Part shown: positions 1-5,129 of the stretch, one piece after another | Layout: each line of letters begins with the position of its first letter | How positions within the stretch are numbered: the first letter of the stretch is position 1 | DNA from: an uncultured Clostridia bacterium | GTDB taxonomy: Bacteria; Bacillota; Clostridia; Oscillospirales; Ruminococcaceae | NCBI GenBank assembly: GCA_946056455.1 | Contig: CAMGJS010000095.1 | Span: 1-5,164, forward strand | Reading direction: 5' to 3' | DNA: 5,164 nucleotides | Program-made: the position numbers and the translations under genes | Notes under the pieces: model-generated | Database searches by the model: none | Told to the model about the DNA's origin: nothing | What the model saw: the letters and a program-made list of their open reading frames with translations, nothing else

Positions 1-50
1 CCGTCAGATGAATACCAGACAGCGAACTGCCCGTTGGAACTCCCTGACGG
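1..50. repeat. Inverted repeat CCGTCAG/CTGACGG at the left edge
   Basis: Positions 1-7 and 44-50 are perfect 7-bp reverse complements. Between them C15-A17 can pair with T35-G37, and CAG (20-22) can pair with CTG (27-29) around a CGAA loop, giving a nested fold. No T-run follows, only TATATAATTT, so it is not a classical terminator. The element may be cut by the window edge. It may also be incidental if this stretch codes for protein. Confidence 0.4.
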
Positions 51-57
51 TATATAA
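1..57 (+). CDS. Possible C-terminal end of an upstream gene (partial, uncertain)
   Basis: One frame is open from the left edge to a TAA at 55-57 and would encode 18 residues ending in PLELPDGI. The stretch is much richer in GC than the true intergenic regions of the window, and its stop lies 22 bases before spoIIAA, a normal spacing within an operon. In Bacillus subtilis a D-alanyl-D-alanine carboxypeptidase gene (dacF) precedes spoIIAA, but 18 residues are too few to recognise any family here. A second frame is also open (to 75), and 18 open codons happen often by chance. The same stretch contains an inverted repeat, so it could instead be non-coding. Confidence 0.3.
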   Translation, partial: PSDEYQTANCPLELPDGI

Positions 58-79
58 TTTAAAAAAGAGGTGTTAAAAA

Positions 80-388
80 ATGGCAATGGAAGTTCAAATG
101 AACGAAGACGCTCTCTCGGCAAAAATAGCGGGGGAGATAGACCATCACTCCGCCGCTTTGATGCGCGCAGAGCTTGATGAAAAGATAAGAAATCTCAATC
201 CCAAAAAGCTGTCGTTGGATTTTTCCGCGGTGAGCTTTATGGACAGCTCGGGTATAGGCTTTATTATGGGCAGATATAAGCTTATGAACGAAATATCGGG
301 TACTGTCGAGGTAGTAAATACTCCCGCACCGATAAATAAGGTTTTGCGACTTGCGGGACTCGACAAGATTGTAAACATAAAGAGGTGA
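80..388 (+). CDS. spoIIAA: Anti-sigma F factor antagonist SpoIIAA
   Basis: This 102-residue protein is one STAS domain, the usual size for SpoIIAA. In the family the unphosphorylated protein binds SpoIIAB and releases sigma-F in the forespore; SpoIIAB inactivates it by phosphorylating one serine, and SpoIIE reverses this. The hallmark MDSSGIGFIMGRYK spans residues 54-67, and Ser57, the second serine, aligns with the phosphorylated Ser58 of Bacillus subtilis. The start is an ATG preceded by GAGGTG at 67-72 with a 7-base gap; a second ATG two codons on is less well placed. Its TGA stop lies inside the ribosome binding site of spoIIAB, a sign of coupled translation. Being first of three genes in the classical spoIIA order makes the assignment secure. 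The upstream sigma-H promoter expected for the operon cannot be checked in the 79 bases available. Confidence 0.96.
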   Translation: MAMEVQMNEDALSAKIAGEIDHHSAALMRAELDEKIRNLNPKKLSLDFSAVSFMDSSGIGFIMGRYKLMNEISGTVEVVNTPAPINKVLRLAGLDKIVNIKR

Positions 389-394
389 AAAAAT

Positions 395-826
395 ATGAAG
401 ATACTCAATGAAATGAAGCTTTCCTTTCTGTCAAGGTCTGTCAACGAAAGCTTTTCGCGCTCTGCTGTTGCGTCTTTTGCTTTACAGCTTGACCCAAGAT
501 TAGACGAGCTTTCGGATATACGGACAGCGGTATCGGAGGCTGTAACAAACTGTATTGTCCACGCCTATCGTGACACTGTCGGAACGATAGAACTTACGGC
601 AAGAATACTTGAAGGGAATATACTTTATATAAAAATAAAGGATAAGGGTTGCGGAATACCCGATATTGAAAAGGCTCTCGAGCCTATGTTCACTACTTCA
701 CCCGAAGAAGAAAGGGCTGGGCTCGGCTTTGCGGTTATGGAAAGCTTTATGGACAAGCTTAAAGTAAAAAGTAAGGTAGGAGAGGGAACAACTGTCATAA
801 TGCAGAAGAAAATATCAAAGCGGTAA
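395..826 (+). CDS. spoIIAB: Anti-sigma F factor SpoIIAB (serine kinase)
   Basis: This 143-residue protein is a GHKL-type ATPase/kinase. In the family it binds sigma-F as a dimer with ATP and keeps it inactive, and it phosphorylates SpoIIAA. The N-box EAVTNCIVHAY lies at residues 48-58, with Glu48 as the likely catalytic base and Asn52 for magnesium. The G1 box is DKGCG at 83-87, and the ATP lid with G2 is ERAGLGF at 106-112. Arg22 and Arg107 align with Arg20 and Arg105 of the Bacillus subtilis protein. The phrase MFTTSPEEERAGLGF (98-112) is typical of SpoIIAB rather than RsbW. The ATG is preceded by AGAGGTGA (381-388), which overlaps the spoIIAA stop, with only 6 bases between the genes. No key residue is missing. 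Confidence 0.97.
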   Translation: MKILNEMKLSFLSRSVNESFSRSAVASFALQLDPRLDELSDIRTAVSEAVTNCIVHAYRDTVGTIELTARILEGNILYIKIKDKGCGIPDIEKALEPMFTTSPEEERAGLGFAVMESFMDKLKVKSKVGEGTTVIMQKKISKR

Positions 827-843
827 TACATATTTTCTGAAAA

Positions 844-860
844 AAGGAGGCAACGCTTTG
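844..860 (+). promoter_or_regulatory. Ribosome binding site fixing the TTG start of sigF
   Basis: AAGGAGG at 844-850 is a full-consensus Shine-Dalgarno sequence and stands 7 bases before TTG at 858-860. Reading backwards in the same frame there is no ATG before the TAA at 798-800, so the TTG is the best start. A near-perfect Shine-Dalgarno may compensate for the weak start codon. Confidence 0.85.
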
Positions 861-1517
861 GATACTCGTGACGCCGCTTTTATTGAGCAGAATTTAGGTC
901 TTGTGCGGCTTTGCGCAAATCGTTTTCGTGGCAAGGGTATAGAGTATGAGGATATGTATTCGGCAGGTTGTATAGGTCTTTTAAAGGCGGCAAAGGCGTT
1001 TGATGACAGCAGGGGAGTGCGGTTTTCGACCTATGCCGTTCCCGTTATCCTCGGTGAGATAAAAAGGCTCTTTCGCGACGGCGGAACAATAAAGGTCAGC
1101 CGCAGTTTAAAGGAACTTTCGTTGAAAACTGTCAGACTTCGCGAAAAAATTATAAAAGAAACGGGCAAAGAGCCTACCGTTTCCGAACTTGCAGACGAAC
1201 TTTCCTCAACGCCCGAAATGATAGCCGAGGCGCTTTGCGTCAGTGCACCGCCTGTTTCTCTCACTGCATTCTATGATGAAAATTCCGCAGAGCTTGATAT
1301 TCCCACACCTGCTCCCGATGAAGAAATAGGGGATTTTGTATCCTTGCGCCAGGTGATGAGCGAGCTTTCATCAGGTGACAGAAAACTAATCTATATGCGC
1401 TATTTTGAGAACAAAACACAATCCGACACCGCAAAAAGCCTCGGAATGACTCAGGTTCAGGTATCAAGAAGAGAGAAAAAATTGTTGAATCAGATGAGGG
1501 AGGTCCTGCTCAAATAA
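858..1517 (+). CDS. sigF: RNA polymerase sporulation sigma factor SigF (SpoIIAC)
   Basis: This 219-residue sigma-70 family protein directs RNA polymerase to early forespore genes. Region 2 covers about residues 9-79 and includes the phrases YSAGCIGLLKAAKAFD and VRFSTYAVPVILGEIKRLFRD. Region 3 starts with GTIKVSRSLKELS at about 76. Region 4 covers about 170-217, with a helix-turn-helix at TQSDTAKSLGMTQVQVSRREK. The last phrase and the KVSRSLKEL phrase closely match Bacillus subtilis sigma-F. Sigma-G and sigma-B are relatives, but position three after spoIIAA-spoIIAB settles the identity. The gene begins with TTG behind a consensus ribosome binding site, 31 bases after spoIIAB. The protein starts where residue 33 or so of the Bacillus protein would be, so the N-terminal region 1.2-like segment is absent. 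No clear terminator follows; spoVA genes, found next in Bacillus, are not here. Confidence 0.96.
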   Translation: MDTRDAAFIEQNLGLVRLCANRFRGKGIEYEDMYSAGCIGLLKAAKAFDDSRGVRFSTYAVPVILGEIKRLFRDGGTIKVSRSLKELSLKTVRLREKIIKETGKEPTVSELADELSSTPEMIAEALCVSAPPVSLTAFYDENSAELDIPTPAPDEEIGDFVSLRQVMSELSSGDRKLIYMRYFENKTQSDTAKSLGMTQVQVSRREKKLLNQMREVLLK

Positions 1518-1572
1518 CCTATTCATAAAAAGTTAGCCCCAAAATTTGTAGGATATTACGGAAAATAATCTA

Positions 1573-1601
1573 TTGTAATTTTTATATAAATATGTTATAC
1601 T
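1573..1601 (+). promoter_or_regulatory. Sigma-A-type promoter of cheV with extended -10
   Basis: TTGTAA at 1573-1578 and TATACT at 1596-1601 are separated by exactly 17 bases. TG at 1593-1594 stands one base before the -10, making an extended -10. The start of transcription would fall near 1608, giving a leader of about 48 bases before cheV. The region is AT-rich. No flagellar sigma-D type promoter is evident. This is a motif reading only, with no start-site data. Confidence 0.75.
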
Positions 1602-1619
1602 TGTAGGCAGAATATTGTT

Positions 1620-1632
1620 TATGTTTAACATA
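1620..1632. promoter_or_regulatory. Palindrome TATGTTTAACATA in the cheV leader
   Basis: This is a perfect 13-bp palindrome with a single central base. It lies about 12 bases after the predicted transcription start of cheV and just before the ribosome binding site AAAGGGGG (1638-1645). It could be an operator for a dimeric repressor. AT-rich palindromes of this size also arise by chance, and no regulator can be named. Confidence 0.3.
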
Positions 1633-1655
1633 TCATAAAAGGGGGCTTTCATTTT

Positions 1656-2573
1656 ATGGATTCTAAAATACTTCTTGAAAGCGGAACAAACGAGCTTGAA
1701 CTTCTGGAATTTATGGTTGGTTCAAATTCGTTCGGAATAAATATTGCAAAAGTCAGCGAGGTAATGTTTTATCAGGAGCTTACCCCGATACCCGAATCTG
1801 CTCCCGAAATCGAGGGAGTTTTCATTCCGAGAGATAAGCTTATCTCTATCGTTGACCTTCACAAGGTCGTAAAAGCTCCTAAACCTGAGGACAATCAGGG
1901 TATGTTCATAATCTGCCAGTTCAACCAGATGGACATCGGTTTTCATGTTACCAGCGTAAAGGGTATTCAGCGAATATCCTGGGGCGATATTTCAAAGCCA
2001 CCCAGCGTTGTCGGCAACAGCGGAAGCACCGTTGACGCAAGCATGGCAACGGGTATCGCAAAGGTTAACGGCAGAATAATTATTATACTTGATTTTGAAA
2101 AGATAGTGGCGGACCTTCACCGAAGTTCTGTTCTGGACGCCGACGGTGTTGACGCTATTGACGGTCCTTCGCTTTCCGAAAGCACAAAATGTATCGTCGT
2201 TGCGGACGATTCTCCGCTCTTGAATCGTCTTATTGTTGACGCGTTGAAAGAAAAGGGCTTTACCAATATCCATTCCTTCGGGGACGGTCAGGAAGCCTGG
2301 GATTTCATCAAGGAATACAGAGATTGCGATGATATTCTGTCACACATAGCCTGCGTTGTCAGCGATATTGAAATGCCGAAAATGGACGGTCACCACCTGA
2401 CCAAGCTGATCAAGGATGATAAAACTCTCCGCCATATTCCCGTAATGCTGTTCTCGTCGCTTATCAATGAACAGATGCGCAGAAAGGGTGAATCTGTCGG
2501 AGCAAACGCTCAATTCTCAAAACCTCAGATAAAGGATCTTATAAAGTGCCTTATTGAGCTTATCAAGGATTAA
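1656..2573 (+). CDS. cheV: Chemotaxis coupling protein CheV (CheW-REC fusion)
   Basis: The 305-residue protein has the CheV architecture and length. In the family the CheW-like part links chemoreceptors to the kinase CheA, and the receiver part, phosphorylated by CheA, tunes adaptation; it acts in the cytoplasm at receptor arrays. The CheW domain spans about residues 14-152, with GVFIPRDKLISIVDL (54-68) and the CheV-typical GIAKVNGRIIIILDFEKIV (133-151). The receiver spans about 178-303: acidic pocket Asp184-Asp185, phosphorylated Asp237 in SDIEMPKMDG, switch Ser267 and conserved Lys289 in FSKP. Gln286 sits where CheY has its switch tyrosine. The ATG follows AAAGGGGG with a 10-base gap. It has its own promoter, so it need not share spoIIA control, though no terminator separates it from sigF. 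No other chemotaxis gene is in view. Confidence 0.95.
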   Translation: MDSKILLESGTNELELLEFMVGSNSFGINIAKVSEVMFYQELTPIPESAPEIEGVFIPRDKLISIVDLHKVVKAPKPEDNQGMFIICQFNQMDIGFHVTSVKGIQRISWGDISKPPSVVGNSGSTVDASMATGIAKVNGRIIIILDFEKIVADLHRSSVLDADGVDAIDGPSLSESTKCIVVADDSPLLNRLIVDALKEKGFTNIHSFGDGQEAWDFIKEYRDCDDILSHIACVVSDIEMPKMDGHHLTKLIKDDKTLRHIPVMLFSSLINEQMRRKGESVGANAQFSKPQIKDLIKCLIELIKD

Positions 2574-2578
2574 AACAA

Positions 2579-2604
2579 AAGGAGTACCGTTTCTGGTACT
2601 CCTT
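2579..2604. terminator. Bidirectional intrinsic terminator between convergent genes
   Basis: AAGGAGTACC (2579-2588) and GGTACTCCTT (2595-2604) form a perfect 10-bp stem with a 6-base loop. On the + strand it begins 5 bases after the cheV stop and is followed by ATTTGTTT. On the minus strand it follows the stop of the XRE gene by 15 bases and is followed by TTTGTTTTA. It can therefore end transcription from both sides. Confidence 0.9.
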
Positions 2605-2619
2605 ATTTGTTTACCCTTA

Positions 2620-3612
2620 TTAGTCCTTATCTTTTGTAAGAGCTATTACAATCACTCTGTATACGGGGAAGAGAATTCCCGCAACAGGCCAGATTACCCA
2701 AGTTATATGCCACGAGCCACTGACAAAGCTTATTAAAAGATATACAGCAACAGCAATAAGCCAGTAAGCAGAAATAGCTCCGCCGGTTTTCTTGTCTGTC
2801 CTTTTGTTTTCTCTTGTGTAATCATTTTCTTCAAGCAGACAGTTATAAGCCGACATTTCCATTCCGCTCATTATTATTATAAATACTCCCACAGCTACCA
2901 TTACAAGCAAAGCGCAAACAGAACACAGCATTACAAAATCTTCCGTTGAAAGAACCATAGAAATAAAAATCGGAATAACGGAAAGTATACAGAGTGCGAT
3001 ACCGATAATGGTGTTTCTTGAATATTTTGCCGAGGATTTTTCTTTTGCTTCTTTAACTATTCCCGAAACGCCGTAAGCCGTTTCAAAAGGTTCTGATTTC
3101 AAAAAATCATATTTTTTCAGCTTAAATCCGCTTGAAATGAACATAATGACCGCAACCGCAACCATCATCATAAGAACGCATAAGCCTATTCCTGTCGCCG
3201 CATTTTCTGAAATATTGTATTTTTCAAGCTCCGACATTCCCGCAAGAAGTATAAGACAAACCGGAGATAAAATACAAAGTAAAGTTCCGAACGCAACGGG
3301 CAAAGCGGACTGTTTTTTGAGCTCTATGTACTCATTTGCCTCTTCAACCGAAATTTTTCTCTTTATTTCGGGATAGCTTTCTGAAGTATCGGTATTTGAA
3401 AATTCCTCGGTCTCGATTTCATCTTTAATAAGGTAATCCGTCGTTACACCGAAAATATCGCTAAGCTTAACAATCTTATCCATATCGGGAATAGCCTGCG
3501 TGCTTTCGTATTTTGAAACCGACTGCCTGCTTACTCCGAGTTTGTTCGCAAGCTCCTCCTGCGACCAGCCGTTCTTTTTTCTTAAATTGATTATTTTGTC
3601 TGCAAGAATCAT
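2620..3612 (-). CDS. XRE-family helix-turn-helix protein with C-terminal membrane domain
   Basis: With the chosen start this is a 330-residue protein. Residues 3-62 are an XRE/Cro-type DNA-binding domain, with SQEELANKLGVSRQSVSKYE at 17-36. A charged, acidic linker (about 63-100) leads to hydrophobic segments near 103-125, 139-162, 200-222, 226-250, 280-299 and 302-323, suggesting about six membrane helices. The two halves of the first four helices resemble each other. The likely role is a membrane-tethered regulator responding to an unknown signal; no precise family name or target can be given. The ATG at 3612 follows AAAAGGGGA (3629-3621) and begins right at the HTH domain. The frame runs back to a TTG at 3717, but that would add 35 residues of unlike character with no ribosome binding site. 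The gene lies downstream of hflX on the same strand, has its own candidate promoter, and ends at a shared terminator. Confidence 0.87.
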   Translation of the reverse strand: MILADKIINLRKKNGWSQEELANKLGVSRQSVSKYESTQAIPDMDKIVKLSDIFGVTTDYLIKDEIETEEFSNTDTSESYPEIKRKISVEEANEYIELKKQSALPVAFGTLLCILSPVCLILLAGMSELEKYNISENAATGIGLCVLMMMVAVAVIMFISSGFKLKKYDFLKSEPFETAYGVSGIVKEAKEKSSAKYSRNTIIGIALCILSVIPIFISMVLSTEDFVMLCSVCALLVMVAVGVFIIIMSGMEMSAYNCLLEENDYTRENKRTDKKTGGAISAYWLIAVAVYLLISFVSGSWHITWVIWPVAGILFPVYRVIVIALTKDKD

Positions 3613-3631
3613 AAATTTTTTCCCCTTTTCT

Positions 3632-3649
3632 GCGGAGGGTTTCTTCCGC
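3632..3649 (-). other. Small leader hairpin before the XRE gene
   Basis: GCGGA (3632-3636) and TCCGC (3645-3649) are perfect 5-bp complements around an 8-base loop. In the minus-strand transcript the hairpin would sit between the predicted start of transcription (near 3657) and the ribosome binding site (3629-3621). It might modulate translation, but it is short and could be chance. Confidence 0.25.
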
Positions 3650-3663
3650 CTTTCTATGCTCTC

Positions 3664-3692
3664 AGTATACCGAAAAGTCAGGTTGCACACAA
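3664..3692 (-). promoter_or_regulatory. Candidate sigma-A-type promoter of the XRE gene
   Basis: Read on the minus strand, TTGTGT (3692-3687) and TATACT (3669-3664) are separated by exactly 17 bases. Transcription would start near 3657, about 45 bases before the ATG. The -35 lies in the centre of an inverted repeat (3674-3705), an arrangement compatible with repression by a DNA-binding protein, perhaps the gene's own product. The -35 matches consensus only in part. Confidence 0.55.
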
Positions 3693-3747
3693 CCAACCCG
3701 ACTTTGAAGTTTGTCAACCGTCAGTTGCAATTTGCGATTTTTCGGTA
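3668..3747. repeat. 80-bp nest of overlapping inverted repeats between hflX and the XRE gene
   Basis: Outer arms at 3668-3679 and 3736-3747 match at 11 of 12 positions; the odd pair is G-T on the + strand. Inside, 3711-3718 and 3724-3730 form a hairpin with one bulged T. A second inner pair, 3674-3685 with 3694-3705, also matches at 11 of 12 and shares 3674-3679 with the outer arm, so the two cannot form together. The core GGTTG-CACA-CAACC (3681-3694) is itself a perfect inverted repeat. The block fills the space after the hflX stop and overlaps the XRE promoter. It could be a compound operator or a two-state leader RNA. There is no T-run, so it is not a simple terminator. Confidence 0.5.
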
Positions 3748-3758
3748 CTTTTTCGTTT

Positions 3759-5003
3759 TCAGTCCGTAATATACGGCTCAGCTTTGTGAAAAATCTTTAT
3801 GTCCACGAGTGCGTCGACAAAAGTTCCGTTTTCGGTGTACTCCTCAGAAAAAACTTTGCCGTCTTCTCTGATAAGGTTAAGCAATGCGGTCTTGTCATAG
3901 GGTATCAAAAGCTTTGCTCTTCTTGCCGTTTCGGGAAGATTTTTTGCAATGCAGGCTAAAAGTCTGTCAAATCCCTCTTTGTTCTTTGCCGATATTTTTA
4001 CCGTCGTATCGTCTTCTTTTATGCTTTCGGGGTATTGCAGACAATCGCACTTGTTTAGAACATCTATAACGGGGATGCCCTCGCATCCAAGCTCCGCCAA
4101 AAGCTCTTTTGTGACCTTTGCCTGCTCTGCGGCGTCGTCCGAGCTTATATCCGAAATGTGAAGGATAATATCCGAATTTGCCGCCTCTTCAAGTGTGCTC
4201 TTGAACGCCTCGACAAGATGATGGGGGAGCCTGCTGATTAGCCCTACCGTGTCAACAAGCAGAACAGACCTTCCGTCTGGCAGTTCTATCGAGCGAGAGG
4301 TTATGTCAAGGGTAGCAAAAAGCTTGTTTTCGGCGATTACTCCTGCGTCCGTCAGAGCGTTCAGCAACGTTGATTTTCCTACATTCGTATACCCAACGAT
4401 AGCCGCAGTGAGAACGCCGTCCTTTTTTCTTCTTGCTCTGTGAAGCTCTCTGCGCTTTTCAAGCTCTTTCAGCTCTGCTTCAAGAAATTCTATTCTTCGC
4501 CTTATGTGGCGCTTATCGGTTTCAAGCTTTGTTTCTCCGGGGCCTCTTGTGCCTACTCCGCCGCCTAAACGGGACATTTCAACGCCCTTTCCCGCAAGCC
4601 TTGGCAGACGGTATCTCTGCTGTGCAAGTTCAACCTGAATTCTGCCCTCCTTTGATAAGGCACGCTGAGCAAAAATGTCAAGAATGAGAGTTGTTCTGTC
4701 AATTACTCTTATGTCAAGTATATTTTCTATGTTTCTTGTCTGATTTGCGGTTAGCTCGTGGTCAAAAATCGCAAGATTTATCCCCATTTCTTCTATAATA
4801 GGTAAAGCCTCAGCAAGCTTTCCGTCTCCTATACAAGTAGCGCTGTCAAGAGCAGGTCGCTTCTGCGTGAGTATAGCCGCAACTTCTACTTCTGCCGTTT
4901 TGGCAAGCTCTTTCAATTCTTCAAGTGAACGCTCGTTATCAAAGTCGCCCGTATCGACGGATACAAGCAGCGCTTTTGTTTCTGTGGCGGTGTTATCGGT
5001 CAT
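3759..5003 (-). CDS. hflX: Ribosome-associated GTPase HflX
   Basis: This 414-residue protein is a full-length HflX. In the family it binds the 50S subunit, splits stalled 70S ribosomes after heat or other stress, and in some Firmicutes relatives protects against ribosome-targeting antibiotics. The N-terminal HflX domain (about 11-195) includes GDGKL at 59-63, the glycine-rich loop LGGGVGTRGPGETKLE at 146-161 and a charged helix at about 163-194. The GTPase domain has G1 GYTNVGKS at 204-211, the G2 threonine at 231 in FATLD, G3 DTVG at 251-254, G4 NKCD at 317-320 and G5 SAK at 338-340. The phrase DTVGLISRLPHHLVEAF is a family signature. ATG at 5003 is preferred: AAAGGA (5017-5012) lies 8 bases before it but only 2 before the ATG at 5009. 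A TTG at 5039 lies upstream of the predicted transcription start. No terminator is evident after the stop. Confidence 0.97.
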   Translation of the reverse strand: MTDNTATETKALLVSVDTGDFDNERSLEELKELAKTAEVEVAAILTQKRPALDSATCIGDGKLAEALPIIEEMGINLAIFDHELTANQTRNIENILDIRVIDRTTLILDIFAQRALSKEGRIQVELAQQRYRLPRLAGKGVEMSRLGGGVGTRGPGETKLETDKRHIRRRIEFLEAELKELEKRRELHRARRKKDGVLTAAIVGYTNVGKSTLLNALTDAGVIAENKLFATLDITSRSIELPDGRSVLLVDTVGLISRLPHHLVEAFKSTLEEAANSDIILHISDISSDDAAEQAKVTKELLAELGCEGIPVIDVLNKCDCLQYPESIKEDDTTVKISAKNKEGFDRLLACIAKNLPETARRAKLLIPYDKTALLNLIREDGKVFSEEYTENGTFVDALVDIKIFHKAEPYITD

Positions 5004-5017
5004 ATTCATATTCCTTT
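5001..5017 (-). promoter_or_regulatory. Ribosome binding site deciding the hflX start
   Basis: On the minus strand AAAGGA (5017-5012) is followed 8 bases later by the ATG at 5003-5001. Another in-frame ATG at 5009-5007 is only 2 bases away from it, too close for normal initiation. This sets the product at 414 residues. Confidence 0.7.
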
Positions 5018-5021
5018 CGCT

Positions 5022-5039
5022 TTGATTGCATAAAATCAA
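5022..5039. promoter_or_regulatory. Palindrome TTGATT-N6-AATCAA at the hflX transcription start
   Basis: Arms at 5022-5027 and 5034-5039 are perfect 6-bp complements separated by GCATAA. The predicted hflX transcription start, near 5031, lies at its centre, and the distal arm touches the -10 box. This is where a repressor site would be expected. It does not match the CIRCE or CtsR heat-shock operators. Confidence 0.4.
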
Positions 5040-5066
5040 TATACTTTATTTTATTGTTAAAGTCAA
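5038..5066 (-). promoter_or_regulatory. Sigma-A-type promoter of hflX
   Basis: Read on the minus strand, TTGACT (5066-5061) and TATATT (5043-5038) are separated by exactly 17 bases in AT-rich DNA, each one base from consensus. Transcription would start near 5031, about 28 bases before the ATG at 5003, leaving room for the ribosome binding site. This is the best promoter of the minus strand. Confidence 0.8.
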
Positions 5067-5109
5067 TAGATTTGTTTCCCGTTTTTTATGTATTATGCAA
5101 GAACGGCAT

Positions 5110-5129
5110 TTTTCAAATATGGTTGAAAA
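5110..5129. repeat. Inverted repeat TTTTCAA-N6-TTGAAAA upstream of hflX
   Basis: Arms at 5110-5116 and 5123-5129 are perfect 7-bp complements with the spacer ATATGG. It lies about 45 bases upstream of the hflX -35 and has no T-run on either strand, so an operator is more likely than a terminator. It might serve hflX or a gene beyond the right edge. No regulator is recognised. Confidence 0.4.

Noticed and set aside
53..58. TATAAT as a promoter -10 for spoIIAA
   Set aside because: No -35 lies at a suitable distance, and transcription would start almost at the ribosome binding site. Sigma-H control is expected for this operon and would need sequence left of the window.
1555..1583. ATTAC...GTAAT followed by a T-run as a sigF terminator
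   Set aside because: The stem is 5 AT-rich pairs with a 15-base loop, too weak to terminate, and the T-run lies within the promoter spacer of cheV.
3613..3717. Longer form of the XRE protein starting at TTG 3717
   Set aside because: The extra 35 residues do not belong to the HTH fold, no ribosome binding site precedes the TTG, the predicted transcription start lies inside it, and an ATG with AAAAGGGGA stands at the domain boundary.
3668..3747. Small transposable element (MITE) with terminal inverted repeats
   Set aside because: The arms are imperfect and the bases just outside them show no target-site duplication.
4433..4687. Plus-strand open frames opposite hflX and opposite the XRE gene
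   Set aside because: They lie antisense to well-supported genes, lack ribosome binding sites and show no domain-like sequence.
5004..5039. Longer hflX from TTG at 5039
   Set aside because: The TTG lies upstream of the predicted start of transcription and has no ribosome binding site, while ATG 5003 has AAAGGA at 8 bases.
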